A stretch of DNA of 64,000 nt from Metabacillus arenae (GCF_014773385.1 NZ_JACXAI010000016.1:62001-126000), one strand, 5' to 3'. Counted from the stretch's first letter, positions 19,225 to 30,091 are shown. The notes: generated by a model from the letters alone, not told the origin. Made by a program: numbers and translations.

Positions 19225-19361
19225 AAGATGAATAAGAGAACTTTAAATCATGGAAATTTGTCATTCGTCGATTGCTTCCCATCTCAAACCCACATCTCAC
19301 CTTGGGAAGAGATTAACTATTTTTCAATCACAGCCAAGCTCTGCGAAAATAGCTAAACATA

Positions 19362-19391
19362 TTGACAGGGGAGATAGATCTTTGGTAATAT
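19362..19391 (+). promoter_or_regulatory. Sigma-A promoter of rplU operon
   Basis: TTGACA (19362-19367), an 18-base spacer, TAATAT (19386-19391). Start near 19398 leads straight into the L21 leader. Confidence 0.8.
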
Positions 19392-19397
19392 CGATAT

Positions 19398-19500
19398 GTT
19401 ATTGTTTGTAGCACCCATGCTACAACCGCTCAGAAAAGGTTTTTGTGAAGCTTCAGCATAGCTGAACACCTGGTAACTGGCGAGTCTTAGATAAATAGGA
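19398..19500 (+). promoter_or_regulatory. Ribosomal protein L21 leader
   Basis: Structured leader ahead of rplU with hairpin TGTAGCA...TGCTACA (about 19408-19424) and a second stem around CTTCAGC...GCTGAAC, ending in CTGGCGAGTCTTAG before the ribosome binding site. Position and layout match the Bacillota L21 leader class (Rfam L21_leader), thought to let L21 repress its own operon. Assigned by context and structure, not by alignment. Confidence 0.75.
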
Positions 19501-19510
19501 GGTGCAGAGA

Positions 19511-19819
19511 ATGTACGCAATTATTGAAACTGGTGGAAAGCAAATCAAGGTTGAAGAAGGTCAAGCAATCTATATTGAGAAAGTTGCCGGCCAAAATGGT
19601 GACACAGTTACTTTTGACCGTGTTCTATTTGTAGGCGGAGACAACGTGAAAGTTGGCAGTCCAATCGTGGATGGTGCGACCGTAACAGCAAAGGTTGAAA
19701 AGCAAGGTCGTGCGAAAAAGCTTGTTGTTTTCAAATACAAAGCTAAGAAAAACCAACATAAAAAACAAGGTCATCGTCAGCCGTATACAAAAGTTGTTAT
19801 TGACAAAATCAACGCGTAA
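19511..19819 (+). CDS. rplU: 50S ribosomal protein L21
   Basis: Ribosomal large-subunit protein that binds 23S rRNA. Begins [18 protein letters not shown] and ends in the basic [17 protein letters not shown] segment; 102 aa, the usual length. ATG 19511 follows AGGAGGTG; the upstream ATG reading adds three unconserved residues. First gene of rplU-prp-rpmA. Confidence 0.98.
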   Translation: MYAIIETGGKQIKVEEGQAIYIEKVAGQNGDTVTFDRVLFVGGDNVKVGSPIVDGATVTAKVEKQGRAKKLVVFKYKAKKNQHKKQGHRQPYTKVVIDKINA

Positions 19820-19830
19820 GGCAGTTAAAG

Positions 19831-20172
19831 ATGATTAAAGCGACTTTTTTTCGATCGGTAGATGGCTCGATTGAAACATTTCATTTAACCGGACATGCTG
19901 ATTTTGCGGAGCATGGAAAGGATCTAGTTTGTGCTGGAGCATCAGCAGTAGTATTTGGTTCGATAAACGCGATCTTAGCATTGACGAAAATTGAACCGAA
20001 AAAACTGGATCTTGGACCTGACGGCGGATACTTGAACTTTGAATTGCCGGATCATCTAGATGGAAAGGTTCAGAATAAAGTTCAGATATTACTCGAAGGA
20101 ATGCTCGTATCCCTGCAGACAATTGAAGCAGATTACGGTGAACATATTCAGGTTATCCAAAATCACTTATAG
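19831..20172 (+). CDS. prp: Ribosomal-processing cysteine protease Prp
   Basis: Small cysteine protease that removes the N-terminal extension of ribosomal protein L27 in Bacillota. The catalytic pair His22 and Cys34 lies in GHADFAEHGKDLVCAGASAV. Length 113 aa fits the family (B. subtilis YsxB). It lies between rplU and rpmA, next to its substrate gene, with 12 and about 12 base gaps, so one mRNA makes substrate and protease. Confidence 0.95.
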   Translation: MIKATFFRSVDGSIETFHLTGHADFAEHGKDLVCAGASAVVFGSINAILALTKIEPKKLDLGPDGGYLNFELPDHLDGKVQNKVQILLEGMLVSLQTIEADYGEHIQVIQNHL

Positions 20173-20475
<303 letters not shown>

Positions 20476-20481
20476 GAATAA

Positions 20482-20512
20482 AAAACTCCAGCCAAATCGG
20501 CTGGAGTTTTTT
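20482..20512 (+). terminator. Terminator of rplU-prp-rpmA
   Basis: AAAACTCCAGCC (20482-20493) pairs with GGCTGGAGTTTT (20499-20510), loop AAATC, T tail. Confidence 0.93.
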
Positions 20513-20689
20513 CATTCATACGGTAAGATAGTTTAATATGATTAAAGTGTTAATTTGGTGATTTTAAAATTTCTATAATATGGAATATTGATTTGAGAAA
20601 GAATGCTGATCTTGAACAATTACTCCATTAAGCCAAGCAGGGTGGAATAGGTTTTTCATAAAAAGACGTTTTTATTATGAAAGTTTGTC

Positions 20690-20698
20690 TGTTATAAT
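20690..20698 (+). promoter_or_regulatory. Extended -10 promoter of spo0B-obg
   Basis: TGTTATAAT (20690-20698) is a full TGn-TATAAT box 61 bases before spo0B. No clear -35. The stretch before it (about 20525-20560, ATGATTAAAGTGTTAA) resembles the head of repeat family B. Confidence 0.5.
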
Positions 20699-20758
20699 TT
20701 TAAATACAGCATGTTAGGAAGCTCCTAAAGTGGGAAAAAAATGTTGGGAGTGCAATAG

Positions 20759-21301
20759 ATGAAATATAGCCAAAAGGATTGGAGCATCGTTGATCTTCTT
20801 AGTCATTCCAGGCATGATTGGATGAACAAGCTTCAATTAATTAAGGGAAACTTATCTTTAAATAAATATGAACGTGTACATAAAATCATGGAAGAAATTG
20901 TGATTGAGGCTCAGCATGAGTCAATGTTGAGTCACTTGAATATGCCTGAATTTTCCTGTTTATTAATGACATTTAACTGGCAGCCCCATAACTTTTCCTT
21001 AGAATATGAAGTGATTGGGAAAACGCTGGATTTATCGGATTATGACCAAACAGTGACAGCTTGGTGTCTTTCTTTTTTAATGACTTTAAATGACTCTGTT
21101 GAAAAGGGGGCAGAGAATCATTTAATTCTCTCTATTGGAACAAGTAATGAAAAGGACCAAATCCGTTTGTTTTTTGACTTTAATGGAACAATAACGGATA
21201 AGAAAAGCTTAGAGGGATTTTTTGTTGAGACAAAAAGTGCCGAAGTATCAAATCCTTTGATTCATGATCAAGAATTATCGGCAATGGTACATTTTAAATA
21301 A
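20759..21301 (+). CDS. spo0B: Sporulation initiation phosphotransferase Spo0B
   Basis: Passes phosphate from Spo0F to Spo0A in the sporulation phosphorelay. The phospho-acceptor helix SHSRHDWMNKLQLIKGNLSL has its histidine at residue 19, which corresponds to His30 in the longer B. subtilis protein. The C-terminal part is a degenerate histidine-kinase ATPase fold without ATP motifs, as known for Spo0B. Length 180 aa. It lies just ahead of obg as in B. subtilis. Confidence 0.94.
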   Translation: MKYSQKDWSIVDLLSHSRHDWMNKLQLIKGNLSLNKYERVHKIMEEIVIEAQHESMLSHLNMPEFSCLLMTFNWQPHNFSLEYEVIGKTLDLSDYDQTVTAWCLSFLMTLNDSVEKGAENHLILSIGTSNEKDQIRLFFDFNGTITDKKSLEGFFVETKSAEVSNPLIHDQELSAMVHFK

Positions 21302-21323
21302 GAATACATGGCAGATTGAGTAG

Positions 21324-22652
<1,329 letters not shown>

Positions 22653-22655
22653 TAG

Positions 22656-22687
22656 ATCGGGGGGCACAAAGCGGCTCTCCGATTTTT
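22656..22687 (+). terminator. Terminator after obg
   Basis: ATCGGGGGG (22656-22664) pairs with CTCTCCGAT (22675-22683), allowing two G-U pairs, then TTTTT. Confidence 0.8.
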
Positions 22688-22710
22688 CTAAACAAATCGT
22701 AATTTCATTA

Positions 22711-22882
22711 GGCTCTTTTCTAAGTGATTGTTGCTATTAACTTATAAGAGGCATTCGAATAACGGCAATCGGTGAGTCGCCATTGCTTCAAGTCTTACAT
22801 CACGCCTCTTACTTCCAGAGATATCCTAAATCTCGAAGTGATAGACTTTGTTTCCATAGCAACAAAGTTTGTGAAAACAGCC
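22711..22882 (+). repeat. Family A MITE-like repeat, copy 2 (best preserved)
   Basis: Begins GGCTCTTTTCTAAGTG-ATTGTTGCTATTAA and ends CATAGCAACAAAG-TTTGTGAAAACAGCC. The two ends are imperfect inverted repeats of about 28 bases. In the middle, GCAAT-C-GG (22765-22772) and CC-ATTGC (22780-22786) form a hairpin with a 7-base loop. No open reading frame. It lies between obg and thrR(pheB), ending 29 bases before the ATG, so it forms part of the thrR-pheA leader. Confidence 0.75.
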
Positions 22883-22911
22883 TTTCATTATGAGAGGGGG
22901 GAATACGCCAT

Positions 22912-23355
22912 ATGAAGGATGAAACGTTCTTTTTGGTCCGGGAAGACGTTTTACCTGAAGCTATGAGAAAAACGTTAGCTGTCAAAAAGCTGATTGAGCG
23001 AGGTAAAGCGGAATCTGTTGCTGAAGCAGTTCAACGAGTGGATATGAGTCGCAGTGCATTTTATAAATACCGAGACGCCATATTTCCTTTTCACACGATG
23101 GTAAATGAAAAACTAATTACACTGTTTTTTCAACTTGAAGACCGTTCAGGGACACTTTCCGATTTACTTGCAGTTGTTGCACAAGCAGGATGTAATGTCC
23201 TGACTATTCACCAAACCATTCCCCTTCAAGGGAGGGCGAACGTATCTTTATCCTTAAATACAAATGGGATGATTGAAGACATAAATACCTTAATGACTAA
23301 ATTAAGGAGATTGGAATTTGTCGAAAAGGTTGAGATCTTAGGGCAAGGAGCATAA
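22912..23355 (+). CDS. pheB: ACT domain regulator ThrR/PheB
   Basis: A 147-aa protein with an N-terminal helix-turn-helix-like part ([20 protein letters not shown], about residues 37-56) and a C-terminal ACT domain (about 68-145, [20 protein letters not shown]). B. subtilis PheB was first named for phenylalanine synthesis; it was later reported as ThrR, a repressor of threonine genes. It is 14 bases ahead of pheA. Annotators may call it ACT domain-containing protein. Start ATG after GAGAGGGGGG. Confidence 0.9.
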   Translation: MKDETFFLVREDVLPEAMRKTLAVKKLIERGKAESVAEAVQRVDMSRSAFYKYRDAIFPFHTMVNEKLITLFFQLEDRSGTLSDLLAVVAQAGCNVLTIHQTIPLQGRANVSLSLNTNGMIEDINTLMTKLRRLEFVEKVEILGQGA

Positions 23356-23369
23356 GGAGTGAAGATTAA

Positions 23370-24236
23370 TTGATTCAAAAGGTTGGCTATTTAGGTCCGA
23401 AAGCAACATTTACACATTTGGCGGTGAAAAAATTTTTTCAAGATAATCAAGTTGAACAAATTCCATTTTCGACTATTCCTTCTTGTATGGATGCAGTCGC
23501 GAATGGAGACATTGATGCTGCTGTCGTTCCCACAGAGAATGCATTAGAAGGCTCTGTTAATTTAACAATAGATTATTTAGTTCATGATCAGCCGCTGTAC
23601 ATTGTAGGAGAAGTGATCGCACCAATTAAACAGCATTTAATGGTTCACCCGAGCAAAGCTTTATGCTGGGAGAAAATTGATCGTATTTATTCGCATTCAC
23701 ATGCGATTGCACAATGTCATAAATTTTTACATCACTCATTCCCTCATGTAGTCCATGAATACGCAACTTCTACAGGGGCAGCAGCAAAATACATAAGCGA
23801 ACACCCTGAGGAAAATATCGGTGTGATTGCAAACGAGTTAGCTGCTAAGGAATATAAATTAAAGATTGTTAAAGAAAATATTCATGATTATGATTACAAT
23901 CATACAAGGTTTGCAATCCTTTATCCTGAAAAGGAGGCTGATTTACCACCTCTGGATGGCTTTACACCTAGGGAAAAAACTACTTTGATGATAACGCTGC
24001 CTTCTGATCAATCGGGTGCTTTGCATCAAGTACTATCAGCTTTCACCTGGCGCAAACTGAACTTATCCAAAATAGAATCCAGACCGATGAAAACAGGCCT
24101 GGGAAATTACTTTTTCATAATTGATATCGAAATGAGCATGGATGAAATTCTAATTCCAGGAGCGATTGCTGAATTAGAGGCATTAGGATGTGGAGTAAAG
24201 CTGTTAGGAACATATTGTGCTTATGACTTAAAATAA
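23370..24236 (+). CDS. pheA: Prephenate dehydratase
   Basis: Converts prephenate to phenylpyruvate in phenylalanine synthesis. The catalytic domain starts GYLGPKATFTHLAV, with PTENALEGSVNLTIDYL in the middle and NHTRFAIL at its end. The regulatory ACT domain (about 205-285) holds the ESRP phenylalanine-binding motif (NLSKIESRPMKTGLGNYFF). 288 aa. TTG start with AAGGAGTGA upstream. Followed by a 14-bp terminator. Confidence 0.96.
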   Translation: MIQKVGYLGPKATFTHLAVKKFFQDNQVEQIPFSTIPSCMDAVANGDIDAAVVPTENALEGSVNLTIDYLVHDQPLYIVGEVIAPIKQHLMVHPSKALCWEKIDRIYSHSHAIAQCHKFLHHSFPHVVHEYATSTGAAAKYISEHPEENIGVIANELAAKEYKLKIVKENIHDYDYNHTRFAILYPEKEADLPPLDGFTPREKTTLMITLPSDQSGALHQVLSAFTWRKLNLSKIESRPMKTGLGNYFFIIDIEMSMDEILIPGAIAELEALGCGVKLLGTYCAYDLK

Positions 24237-24263
24237 GAGTTTCCCCCTTGGGAAACTCTTATT
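24232..24263 (+). terminator. Terminator after pheA
   Basis: AATAAGAGTTTCCC (24232-24245) pairs with GGGAAACTCTTATT (24250-24263), loop CCTT. The stem overlaps the pheA stop. The symmetric A/T ends could let it also serve the opposite strand. The remaining 200 bases up to niaR hold nothing I can name. Confidence 0.8.
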
Positions 24264-24465
24264 TATACTAGAAAAGATCGTCTTGGTTTATATTTATAAA
24301 GAAGTTTACGTTTGCCAGCTTGGCATCTACCCTGATTTATAAGGGACAAACAAGTAACCCCTATTAAAGAGAAAATGCCTCTCTTACCCTAGATGTTAAA
24401 ATGGATACTGATCTTTTTACCCTTGAATGAACAATTTAACTTGTATCTTTTCTAAAGAAAAGAAT

Positions 24466-25002
24466 TTAGTGAACTAAGAAGCCGGCCTTATCTAATGAAG
24501 TGCATACTTCGTCTAAGGTGCTATCGCTGCTTGCGACCAGCGTATGCAAATGTAATCCATCTGTCAACTGAGAGAGGAGTGCTGCGTTAGTGGATCGCAT
24601 TTTGTTGAAGAACTCTTTTACTTCCTTTCGATTGCTTACATGTATCGATGCCTTCAAATCTCCATAGACTGGGTGTTCGATTGTGACATCCAGCACCGTG
24701 ACTCCGTGATCGACGATTAAATTTAATTCTTTTTCCGCATCTTCAGGAGAATGTCTACTGGCGATGATCCGTTCAAATGTTTTATCTTGTTCCCCTTTTG
24801 GACGAAGGTAAAGGTATCCCTGACTGGTTGCAATAATTGGTTCATTTTGTGCTTTTAATAAAGAGACATCTTGTACAATTACCTGGCGGCTTACGTTTGT
24901 TTTTTTTGCCAGGTCACTTCCTGTTAAAGGATAAGTAGTTTCTTTTAACCATTGCAGAAGAAGAGCCCTTCTCTCATCACCTAAAATCTTTTTTTCCTTC
25001 AA
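24466..25002 (-). CDS. niaR: Niacin-responsive transcriptional repressor NiaR
   Basis: Represses NAD synthesis genes when nicotinic acid is present. The N-terminal winged helix (about residues 8-62, LTGSDLAKKTNVSRQVIVQD) is followed by a 3H domain with conserved histidines (HPVYGD near 107, HV and HLHT) that bind the metal and ligand. 178 aa. TTG start at 25002 with AGGGATGATC upstream. Equivalent to B. subtilis YrxA. It lies downstream of nifS on the same strand, separated by a repeat, and faces the divergent nadBCA operon it is expected to control. Confidence 0.93.
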   Translation of the reverse strand: MKEKKILGDERRALLLQWLKETTYPLTGSDLAKKTNVSRQVIVQDVSLLKAQNEPIIATSQGYLYLRPKGEQDKTFERIIASRHSPEDAEKELNLIVDHGVTVLDVTIEHPVYGDLKASIHVSNRKEVKEFFNKMRSTNAALLSQLTDGLHLHTLVASSDSTLDEVCTSLDKAGFLVH

Positions 25003-25100
25003 TCTTGATCATCCCTTCATTTCTTAATTATTAACAGCAAGTAGCTTAAGAACAACCCTAGTATCAGAAGTATTGTGTTTCTGGCGCTTTACGTTTTACT

Positions 25101-25270
25101 GTTTATATGATTAAAGTGTTAATTGCTTTAAAAGAGCTATTGCCTGCCCGGCTGCAGCGCCTAGCCCGCCTTAGGTCATAAGCCAAACCACCCGTTAAAG
25201 TGAATGAAAAACCTTCCATCCGGCTCGCCCCGAATGGATGTCGCCCGAAGAACTAGTGCCTAGCACTTTT
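25101..25270. repeat. Family B repeat between niaR and nifS
   Basis: Contains the head ATATGATTAAAGTGTTAA, the middle CAGCGCCTAGCC...TTAGGTCATAAGCCAA, and the tail GGCTCGCC-CCGAATGGATGTCGCC...ACTAGTGCCTAGCACTTTTCT. The same series occurs at 30092, 37619 and 56762. It would be transcribed in the nifS-niaR mRNA in reverse sense. Confidence 0.75.
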
Positions 25271-26404
25271 CTAATGGTATTCCTCTCTGATTTGACTGAA
25301 TGCTTCTACAAGTTGCAAAATATCCTCTTCCGTTGTTCCAATTCCTAAAGACACTCTAATGTATTGAGCTGCTTCCTCTTTTGTTCGGTCAAGAGAGATT
25401 ACGGTTCGAGACGGCTCTTGCATACCAGCTTGACAAGCACTTCCCGTTGAGATCGCGATCCCTTTTCGATTACATTCAAGCATAATATATTGACCTTCAA
25501 TTCCTTTAAAAATGCATCCAATAATCGCAGGAAGCTGTTCGCTTTGAGGTGTTCCTAACACTTCGATCGGCAATTGTTCTTTTGCGATCAATTCAATAAA
25601 TAGTTTTCTAAGCTTGGTAAATTGAGATTGCAAAGCTTTCATTTCATCATGCAACGATTTCGCAGCTATTGTAAAAGAAGCAATACCCGGTGTATTAATT
25701 GTGCCAGGGCGAAAGCCTTTTTCGTGAGTTGTTCCTTCTATAATCGGCACCCAATAAACAGATGGATCGATATAGACTGCCCCAACTCCTTTTGGTCCGT
25801 ATATTTTATGGCTGGAAAATGATAAAGCATCAATTTTCATTTTTTCAACATCAATTGGTACTTTAGCGAAGGTTTGTACACAATCGCTATGAAATAAAAT
25901 TGCTTTTTCTTTAAGAAAAGAACCAATTTCCTCGATGTTTTGGATAATCCCTATTTCAGAATTTCCGTGTTGAATAGATACTAAAGCTGTATCATTTCGT
26001 ATCATTTTTTCCAATGAGTTTATCGTAATTCTTCCATGTTTATCAGGTCTTACAAACGATACAGTATACCCGTTATTTTGTAAATTCTTCAAAAAGTTAT
26101 GAATAGAAGAATGCTCGATCGTGCTTGTGACAATATGTTTTTTAGCTTGTTCTGTCCCATTTAATAATGATTGGATCGCGAGTATATTTGACTCACTTCC
26201 CCCGCTTGTAAAGTAAATTCCCTCGTGATCTCCGTTTATTAGCTTCGCTAGAATTTCACGACAATGATTTAAAAGCTGCTCTGCATCACCGCCAAAATCG
26301 TGAAGGCTTTTGCTATTTCCAAAATGTGATTTGGCATATTTTACATATGCTTCTAATGCGGTCTCGCTAATCGGTGTTGTAGCAGCAAAATCTAAATATA
26401 TCAT
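25271..26404 (-). CDS. nifS: Cysteine desulfurase NifS-like (for NadA)
   Basis: PLP enzyme that frees sulfur from cysteine. In the nad context it is known to build the [4Fe-4S] cluster of NadA. The PLP lysine is in SFSSHKIYGPKG, the substrate HSDCVQTF is present, and the catalytic loop holds the cysteine in STGSACQAG. 377 aa. ATG with AAAGGAGAC upstream. Divergent from nadB, sharing the control region at 26454-26492. Confidence 0.94.
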   Translation of the reverse strand: MIYLDFAATTPISETALEAYVKYAKSHFGNSKSLHDFGGDAEQLLNHCREILAKLINGDHEGIYFTSGGSESNILAIQSLLNGTEQAKKHIVTSTIEHSSIHNFLKNLQNNGYTVSFVRPDKHGRITINSLEKMIRNDTALVSIQHGNSEIGIIQNIEEIGSFLKEKAILFHSDCVQTFAKVPIDVEKMKIDALSFSSHKIYGPKGVGAVYIDPSVYWVPIIEGTTHEKGFRPGTINTPGIASFTIAAKSLHDEMKALQSQFTKLRKLFIELIAKEQLPIEVLGTPQSEQLPAIIGCIFKGIEGQYIMLECNRKGIAISTGSACQAGMQEPSRTVISLDRTKEEAAQYIRVSLGIGTTEEDILQLVEAFSQIREEYH

Positions 26405-26453
26405 AAAGTAAGTCTCCTTTTTCTTTTTCGCTAGAAAAAAATCTCTTGAGTTT

Positions 26454-26483
26454 ATTTTATTTTTATGTAAATATAGGTGTCAA
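26454..26483 (-). promoter_or_regulatory. Promoter of nifS-niaR (minus strand)
   Basis: On the minus strand TTGACA (26483-26478), 18 bases, TAAAAT (26459-26454). The -35 box lies within the putative NiaR operator. Confidence 0.6.
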
Positions 26484-26492
26484 GACATGTGT
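26475..26492. promoter_or_regulatory. Putative NiaR operator between nifS and nadB
   Basis: AGGTGTCAAGACATGTGT; on the other strand it reads ACATGTCTTGACACCT, close to the NiaR motif I recall for Bacilli. It overlaps the -35 of nifS and lies just ahead of the nadB ribosome binding site, so binding could repress both directions. Confidence 0.65.
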
Positions 26493-26507
26493 AAAGGAGG
26501 GAGCATT

Positions 26508-28079
26508 TTGCCTCGTTCAGACATACTAATTATTGGCAGTGGAATTGCAGCGCTGACTGTTGCCTATCATACATGTAAAACGTATAATGTGACAATCTTA
26601 ACAAAGGGTGCTTTAAAAAGTAGTAATTCGGCCCTCGCTCAAGGCGGGGTTGCAGCAGTGGTCAGTGATACCGATACATGGCAGTCTCATTACAAGGATA
26701 CAGTGACAGCCGGCTGTTATCATAATGAAGAAGCACTGACAAAGTACCTTGTCAAGCAAGGAAAAGAAGAAATACTGTCTCTCTTTAAAAAAGGAGTCCC
26801 ATTTGATATAGATCGTGCAGGAAATCTGCTGCTCGGAAAAGAAGGGGCACACTCATTAAATCGAATCGTACATGCAGGGGGAGATGCTACCGGCAAAGCG
26901 TTAGTAGATTTCATGTCTGAGAGAATCAAAGGAAAAGTGAGAATTCATGAACATACGATGGCTTTGAACCTCATGAAAAAAAATCAACGCTGTGTGGGAG
27001 CTATTGCTCGGAATAAAGAGGGCGAGCTTATTGAATATAGTGCTCAGCATATTGTCTTGGCTAGCGGCGGATGCGGTCAGCTTTATACCCATACTTCAAA
27101 TCATTCATTCATGACTGGTGATGGTCTTGCAATGGCATACAGAGCTGGAGCTGAGCTTGTCGACTTAGAGTTTATCCAATTTCATCCGACCATGCTTACT
27201 TTAAAAGGAGCTACAATTGGATTAATTTCTGAAGCAGTAAGGGGAGAAGGAGCGGTCCTTGTTGACGAACAAGGGAGAAGGGTTATGGAAGGGATTCACC
27301 CTTTGGAAGATCTTGCACCCAGGGATGTTGTCTCAAGAAGAATTTTTTCTTGCATAAAGGAAGGCAGAACGGTATTTCTTAATATACAGCATATCCAGAA
27401 CTTTAAAGTGCGATTTCCGACTATTGCCAAAATGTGCAGTGATCACGGTGTCGATTTGAAAAAAGGCCTCCTGCCAGTTTCTCCTGGCATGCACTTTCAT
27501 ATGGGAGGTATTAAATCTAATTTGTCCGGGGAGACATCTGTACCAAATCTTTATGCTGTAGGGGAAGCGGCATGTACAGGAGTTCATGGAGCAAATCGGT
27601 TAGCAAGCAATTCATTACTAGAAGGGATTGTTTTTGGGAAAAGAGTTGCTGAGGTAATCTGTTCTAAACCGAGAGAACAAACGAAAAGCGAGAATTCTCT
27701 AAGAAAGGAGACAAGCGGGCTTTTAAGCATTTCATTACCAGCGAAAAGCGAAATTCAAAAAATGATGACGAACTATGTTGGCATTGTTAGAGAACAATCA
27801 GGATTACAGATCATTTTAGATTGGTTTGAATCCATGATCAGCCCACTGCTTTTTCAGCCTATAAATGTGAACAATTTCACAAATGAACAATTTGAAAGAT
27901 TAAACATGTTGACTCTAGGGTACCTTATTTCACGATCTGCTATGCAAAGAACGGAAAGCAGGGGAGCACATTTCAGAGCCGATTTTAATAGAAAAGATGA
28001 CCGAAAATGGTTGAAAAAACAAGTGGCGCATAATAAACAAGTAAATCTGAAACAAGAGGTCTTAATAGGGGTGAACTAA
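26508..28079 (+). CDS. nadB: L-aspartate oxidase
   Basis: FAD flavoprotein that oxidises aspartate to iminoaspartate, the first step of de novo NAD synthesis. The N-terminal Rossmann motif is IIGSGIAALTVAY. Flavin and active-site signatures include SALAQGGVAAV, ASGGCGQLY and GAARLASNSLLEG-like HGANRLASNSLLEG. The TTG at 26508 is used because AAAGGAGGGAG lies just upstream; the ATG at 26487 would overlap the operator. 523 aa. First gene of nadB-nadC-nadA, abutting nadC. Confidence 0.96.
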   Translation: MPRSDILIIGSGIAALTVAYHTCKTYNVTILTKGALKSSNSALAQGGVAAVVSDTDTWQSHYKDTVTAGCYHNEEALTKYLVKQGKEEILSLFKKGVPFDIDRAGNLLLGKEGAHSLNRIVHAGGDATGKALVDFMSERIKGKVRIHEHTMALNLMKKNQRCVGAIARNKEGELIEYSAQHIVLASGGCGQLYTHTSNHSFMTGDGLAMAYRAGAELVDLEFIQFHPTMLTLKGATIGLISEAVRGEGAVLVDEQGRRVMEGIHPLEDLAPRDVVSRRIFSCIKEGRTVFLNIQHIQNFKVRFPTIAKMCSDHGVDLKKGLLPVSPGMHFHMGGIKSNLSGETSVPNLYAVGEAACTGVHGANRLASNSLLEGIVFGKRVAEVICSKPREQTKSENSLRKETSGLLSISLPAKSEIQKMMTNYVGIVREQSGLQIILDWFESMISPLLFQPINVNNFTNEQFERLNMLTLGYLISRSAMQRTESRGAHFRADFNRKDDRKWLKKQVAHNKQVNLKQEVLIGVN

Positions 28080-28919
28080 TTGAATAGACTGCAAATAAAA
28101 AAATCTGTAGAATTTTTTCTACTTGAGGATATTGGATACCGTGATTTGTCATCATCTATTTTTTTAAAGGATTCGACAGGAGAAGCTTATATACTAGCAA
28201 AAGAAGATGGAGTCCTTTCGGGAAGTGATGTAGTTGGAGTTTGCTATGAATTGCTAGATTCGTCACTGAAAATTGATTTGTTAAAAAATGATAGGGAACG
28301 ATTCACAAAAGGAGAAAAGATAGCGAGTATCAAGGGACCTATGGCTTCTATTTTAAGCGGCGAAAGAGTCGTCTTAAATCTTCTGCAAAGAATGTGTGGA
28401 ATAGCCACATTAACTGACTTAGCTGTTAAAACATTGAATTCTACGCACACAAAAATTTGTGATACTCGAAAGACAACACCTGGATTAAGGCAATTTGAAA
28501 AATATGCAGTTAGATGCGGCGGCGGACATAACCACCGTTATGGGCTGAGTGATGCTGTAATGATTAAAGACAATCATATCTCATTCAGCGGGACAATTGC
28601 TAAAGCGGTTAATGCAGTCAAAGAGAAAGTTGGTCATACGGTTAAAATTGAAGTAGAAATAGAGTCGGAGAAACAGCTTTATGAAGCTATAGATGCTGGA
28701 GCGGATATCATCATGTTTGATAATCGGTCACCTGAAGAAGTAAAGCGGTTCGTTGAAATTACGCCGTCGCATATTGTGACAGAAGCATCTGGAGGAATAA
28801 ATTTGGAAAACTTAGCTGATTATTCTCATACAGGTGTTGACTATATTTCTATGGGTTTATTAACACATTCGGTTAAGGCTCTGGATTTAAGCATGTATGT
28901 GAAGGAAAGGGGACTTTAA
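28080..28919 (+). CDS. nadC: Nicotinate-nucleotide diphosphorylase (carboxylating)
   Basis: Joins quinolinate and PRPP to give nicotinate mononucleotide, releasing CO2. The family signature is [20 protein letters not shown] with [19 protein letters not shown]. 279 aa, typical. TTG start directly after the nadB stop (no gap), with GGGGTGA inside the nadB end as ribosome binding site, so the two are coupled. Confidence 0.96.
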   Translation: MNRLQIKKSVEFFLLEDIGYRDLSSSIFLKDSTGEAYILAKEDGVLSGSDVVGVCYELLDSSLKIDLLKNDRERFTKGEKIASIKGPMASILSGERVVLNLLQRMCGIATLTDLAVKTLNSTHTKICDTRKTTPGLRQFEKYAVRCGGGHNHRYGLSDAVMIKDNHISFSGTIAKAVNAVKEKVGHTVKIEVEIESEKQLYEAIDAGADIIMFDNRSPEEVKRFVEITPSHIVTEASGGINLENLADYSHTGVDYISMGLLTHSVKALDLSMYVKERGL

Positions 28920-28920
28920 A

Positions 28921-30030
28921 ATGGATGTACTTGATATGTTGGAGCATGAAAGTCAAGAGGCAATGCCGGAAAGCTATAAGACTAGAAGTCATAATGAAAT
29001 GACCGAAAAAGTAAGAGAAATTAAACAGAGCTTTGGAAACCGGCTTTATATTCCCGGTCATCATTACCAAAAAGATGAAGTGATTCAGTTTGCAGATATA
29101 ACTGGTGACTCTCTTCAATTAGCACAAGCAGCCGCTACGAATAATAAAGCAGAATATATCGTATTTTGTGGAGTTCATTTTATGGCAGAAACTGCTGATA
29201 TGTTAACAGCGGATCATCAAAAAGTAGTCCTGCCGGATATGAGAGCAGGCTGTTCGATGGCTGATATGGCAGATATTCATCAAACGGAGCGGGCATGGAA
29301 AAGCTTACAAGCTTTGTTTAACGACACCATCCTGCCTCTCACCTACGTGAATTCTACGGCTGCAATTAAAGCATTTGTAGGTAAAAATGGAGGGGCAACG
29401 GTTACTTCAAGCAACGCCAAACAGATGCTGAAATGGGCCTTCAAGCAAAAGGAAAGAATATTATTTTTACCTGACCAGCACCTTGGCAGAAATACGGCAT
29501 TCGACTTAGGTATCCCGCTTGAAAAAATGGCTGTATGGAATCCGCATACAAATAAATTAGAATATGAAGGAAACCCAGAAGATGTAATCGTTATTTTGTG
29601 GAAAGGCCATTGCTCGGTTCATGAAAAGTTCACTGTTAATAATATTCAGCACCTCCGAGAAACAAAGCCTGATATGACAATTATTGTACATCCTGAATGT
29701 ACACAAGAAGTAGTTGCCTTATCTGATGAAAACGGATCGACTAAATATATTATTGATACGATTGAAAAAGCGCCAAGTGGAAGCAAGTGGGCAATCGGAA
29801 CTGAAATGAACCTAGTGAACCGATTGATTGTGCAGAATCCAGATAAAGAAATTATTTCTTTAAATCCTTATATGTGTCCTTGCCTAACGATGAACCGAAT
29901 TGACCTGCCGCATTTAGTATGGTCACTCGAAGAGATAGAAAAAGGGAACATATTGAATCAAATCACTGTTCCTAAAAAAATTTCCGACCTAGCAGTATTG
30001 GCTTTGGAGAGAATGTTAATGCACGTTTAA
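28921..30030 (+). CDS. nadA: Quinolinate synthase NadA
   Basis: Condenses iminoaspartate with dihydroxyacetone phosphate to quinolinate using a [4Fe-4S] cluster. The long (369 aa) Bacillus-type form. Conserved cysteines are in [20 protein letters not shown] and the C-terminal [13 protein letters not shown] and SNSAAIK-like STAAIKAF are present. One base separates it from nadC. The neighbouring nifS supplies cluster sulfur by family knowledge. Confidence 0.96.
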   Translation: MDVLDMLEHESQEAMPESYKTRSHNEMTEKVREIKQSFGNRLYIPGHHYQKDEVIQFADITGDSLQLAQAAATNNKAEYIVFCGVHFMAETADMLTADHQKVVLPDMRAGCSMADMADIHQTERAWKSLQALFNDTILPLTYVNSTAAIKAFVGKNGGATVTSSNAKQMLKWAFKQKERILFLPDQHLGRNTAFDLGIPLEKMAVWNPHTNKLEYEGNPEDVIVILWKGHCSVHEKFTVNNIQHLRETKPDMTIIVHPECTQEVVALSDENGSTKYIIDTIEKAPSGSKWAIGTEMNLVNRLIVQNPDKEIISLNPYMCPCLTMNRIDLPHLVWSLEEIEKGNILNQITVPKKISDLAVLALERMLMHV

Positions 30031-30032
30031 AT

Positions 30033-30087
30033 AACCGCAAAGTGCCAGACACCCTAAATTTGGGGCTGCAGCACTTTGTGGTTTTTT
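30033..30087 (+). terminator. Terminator of nadBCA
   Basis: AACCGCAAAGTGC (30033-30045) pairs with GCACTTTGTGGTT (30071-30083), with a branched middle, then TTTTTT. Confidence 0.85.
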
Positions 30088-30091
30088 ATAA

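Noticed and set aside
22765-22786. Family A core as a transcription terminator
   Set aside because: No U tract follows the hairpin in any copy, and copies occur in both orientations.
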